From the NCBI GenBank assembly GCA_002633025.1, contig NMRB01000014.1, positions 19,384 through 83,383 on the forward strand: DNA of 64,000 nt, given 5' to 3'. The notes beneath the pieces are model-generated. The model worked only from the letters and a program-made list of their open reading frames with translations. It did not search any database and was not told the DNA's origin. The position numbers and the translations under genes were made by a program. This stretch comes from Notospermus geniculatus (lineage: Eukaryota; Nemertea; Pilidiophora; Heteronemertea; Lineidae). Shown one piece after another: positions 63,065 through 64,000 of this stretch (the stretch's first letter is position 1; each line of letters starts with the position of its first letter).

Positions 63065-63141
63065 GGTTGTGAACTCGAAATAGTACAAACAGTTGTCGTT
63101 GAGAATGAACCAGCGCCTTCTCCAGGTACGATATCTGCCAC
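63065..63141 (-). CDS. Cytohesin exon, start of PH domain
   Basis: This exon belongs to a cytohesin, the family that uses a Sec7 domain to load GTP on ARF GTPases at membranes and a PH domain to bind phosphoinositides. Read on the minus strand it is 77 bp, bounded by TTCCAG and GTAAGT. Its 25 whole codons include [20 protein letters not shown], the first strands of the PH domain, which closely matches vertebrate cytohesin 1/2/3. The two leading bases complete a glycine codon begun in the previous exon, giving a GG rather than GGG loop. The basic cluster R-Y-R-T-W-R-R-R corresponds to the inositol-phosphate pocket of the family, with Arg where vertebrates often have Lys. It splices in phase 0 to the exon at 62043-62193. 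The upstream Sec7 and coiled-coil exons were not found and should lie beyond the right edge. Family assignment is very secure; which vertebrate paralogue it is closest to is not. Confidence 0.95.
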
Positions 63142-64000
63142 CTGGAAGAGAAAACATGCAAGGGTCAAGGTATGGTATGTGGTAGAAAGCCATTAAAAGC
63201 AATTGAACCCGTGTTGCAATGGAACAGAACAGTTCAAATGGTAAATTCTACAAGTTTATGACAAGTACTGGGGTGCATGTTGATCATATCTTTTCCACTT
63301 TCCGTGTAGTGAACAGTTCACTCGGCCACTGGTACCCATTTTAGTTTGCACTGTCAGATAAAAGCAAGAGTTGAAAGTTGTACATCATCATCTCAATGAG
63401 CAGAAAGTGAAGGGGACATCTTCTATACAGTTCCTCCCAACTCTGACAGCATATACTTCATGCATGGAAACAAAATGGGACAAAGTGACAGAACTGTCAA
63501 AGCTTTGGGTCCATATCTAATCAGGATACTGAGCAGTAGCATCTGATATGATTAAATACAACTGTGTGACATAATACAACCTGCAAAGGAAGGCCGCATC
63601 AAAGCAAGCAAGACTGACGAACATGAGGGTACATATTTCAGTCAAATGCCGCAGAATTCCATGCATTCATCTCACAAGACTTCATCATGTTCACAATATT
63701 TACACACGATGTCCAGCTAAACACTTCCCTCGGAGCAAAAGTACATATCCCCAGTTCATAAAACCATATATTGTATCGATGCTAATCTAAGATTCTCTAT
63801 GTGGAGGTTGACTGCTCAGAATCAGATTACCAGTATTCAAATTCAAAGTTATTCATGCATTATATAGACATCTTAGCAGTACAAATGTACAATAGTTACT
63901 TGGACCTTACATTACATTATCACACAGACATAGCTATGACATGTCATTTTGACCTTGGTTGCTTGGTATAAGTCACTGTTATTGTTAATGATATATACAA
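63142..64000 (-). other. Cytohesin intron, incomplete
   Basis: Runs to the window edge. I looked for the expected upstream exon ending in the FFNPDREGWLLKLG-type sequence and did not find it, so the intron is at least 859 bp long. Confidence 0.75.

Overview
The window is animal nuclear DNA, AT-rich and gene-poor. The only recognisable gene is split into short exons with GT-AG borders. The rest is dominated by short non-autonomous DNA transposons (MITEs), fold-backs, tRNA-derived SINE-like units and minisatellites. The repeat types, including a dispersed element ending in a hairpin followed by GTGAGCTAAAA and a fragment translating as GRIQD, together with a strongly polymorphic genome, suggest a marine invertebrate, perhaps an echinoderm or other deuterostome. 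The species cannot be fixed from sequence alone. No prokaryotic-type system, CRISPR array, operon or viral gene was found.

Layout. 1-3433: anonymous DNA containing a 1.45-kb segment present twice around a single N (534-1988 and 1990-3433). 3434-48833: about 45 kb without a recognisable exon. It carries a degenerate 60-75-bp array (3938-4790), two head-to-head SINE-like units (7254-7887), a TTAA-type MITE (12251-12533), a tandem array of hairpins (13826-13980), other minisatellites (14735, 35089, 35846, 47828), several inverted-repeat elements (17858, 20552, 23065, 29225, 34412, 38620, 38943), local repeats around the N at 26641, and a 324-bp N gap (44897-45220). 48834-61673: a 6-kb block present twice around a single N (copy A 48834-54934, copy B 54936-61673). 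61674-64000: introns and exons of cytohesin.

Genes. The minus strand carries the 3' end of a cytohesin (ARF GTP-exchange factor). Four coding exons encode nearly all of the PH domain and the basic C-terminal tail, and the Sec7 part lies beyond the right edge. About 3.5 kb downstream, on the same strand, is a well-formed first coding exon of an unidentified gene (78 codons, good start context, GTAAGG donor). It is present in both copies of the block.

The most informative signal is the 6-kb duplication. It breaks inside a cytohesin exon at a lone N, so I read it as two alleles laid end to end by the assembler rather than a true tandem duplication. Comparing the copies shows at least three MITE-like insertions present in one and absent from the other at clean empty sites, which is direct evidence of recent mobility. 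I found no new multi-gene system.
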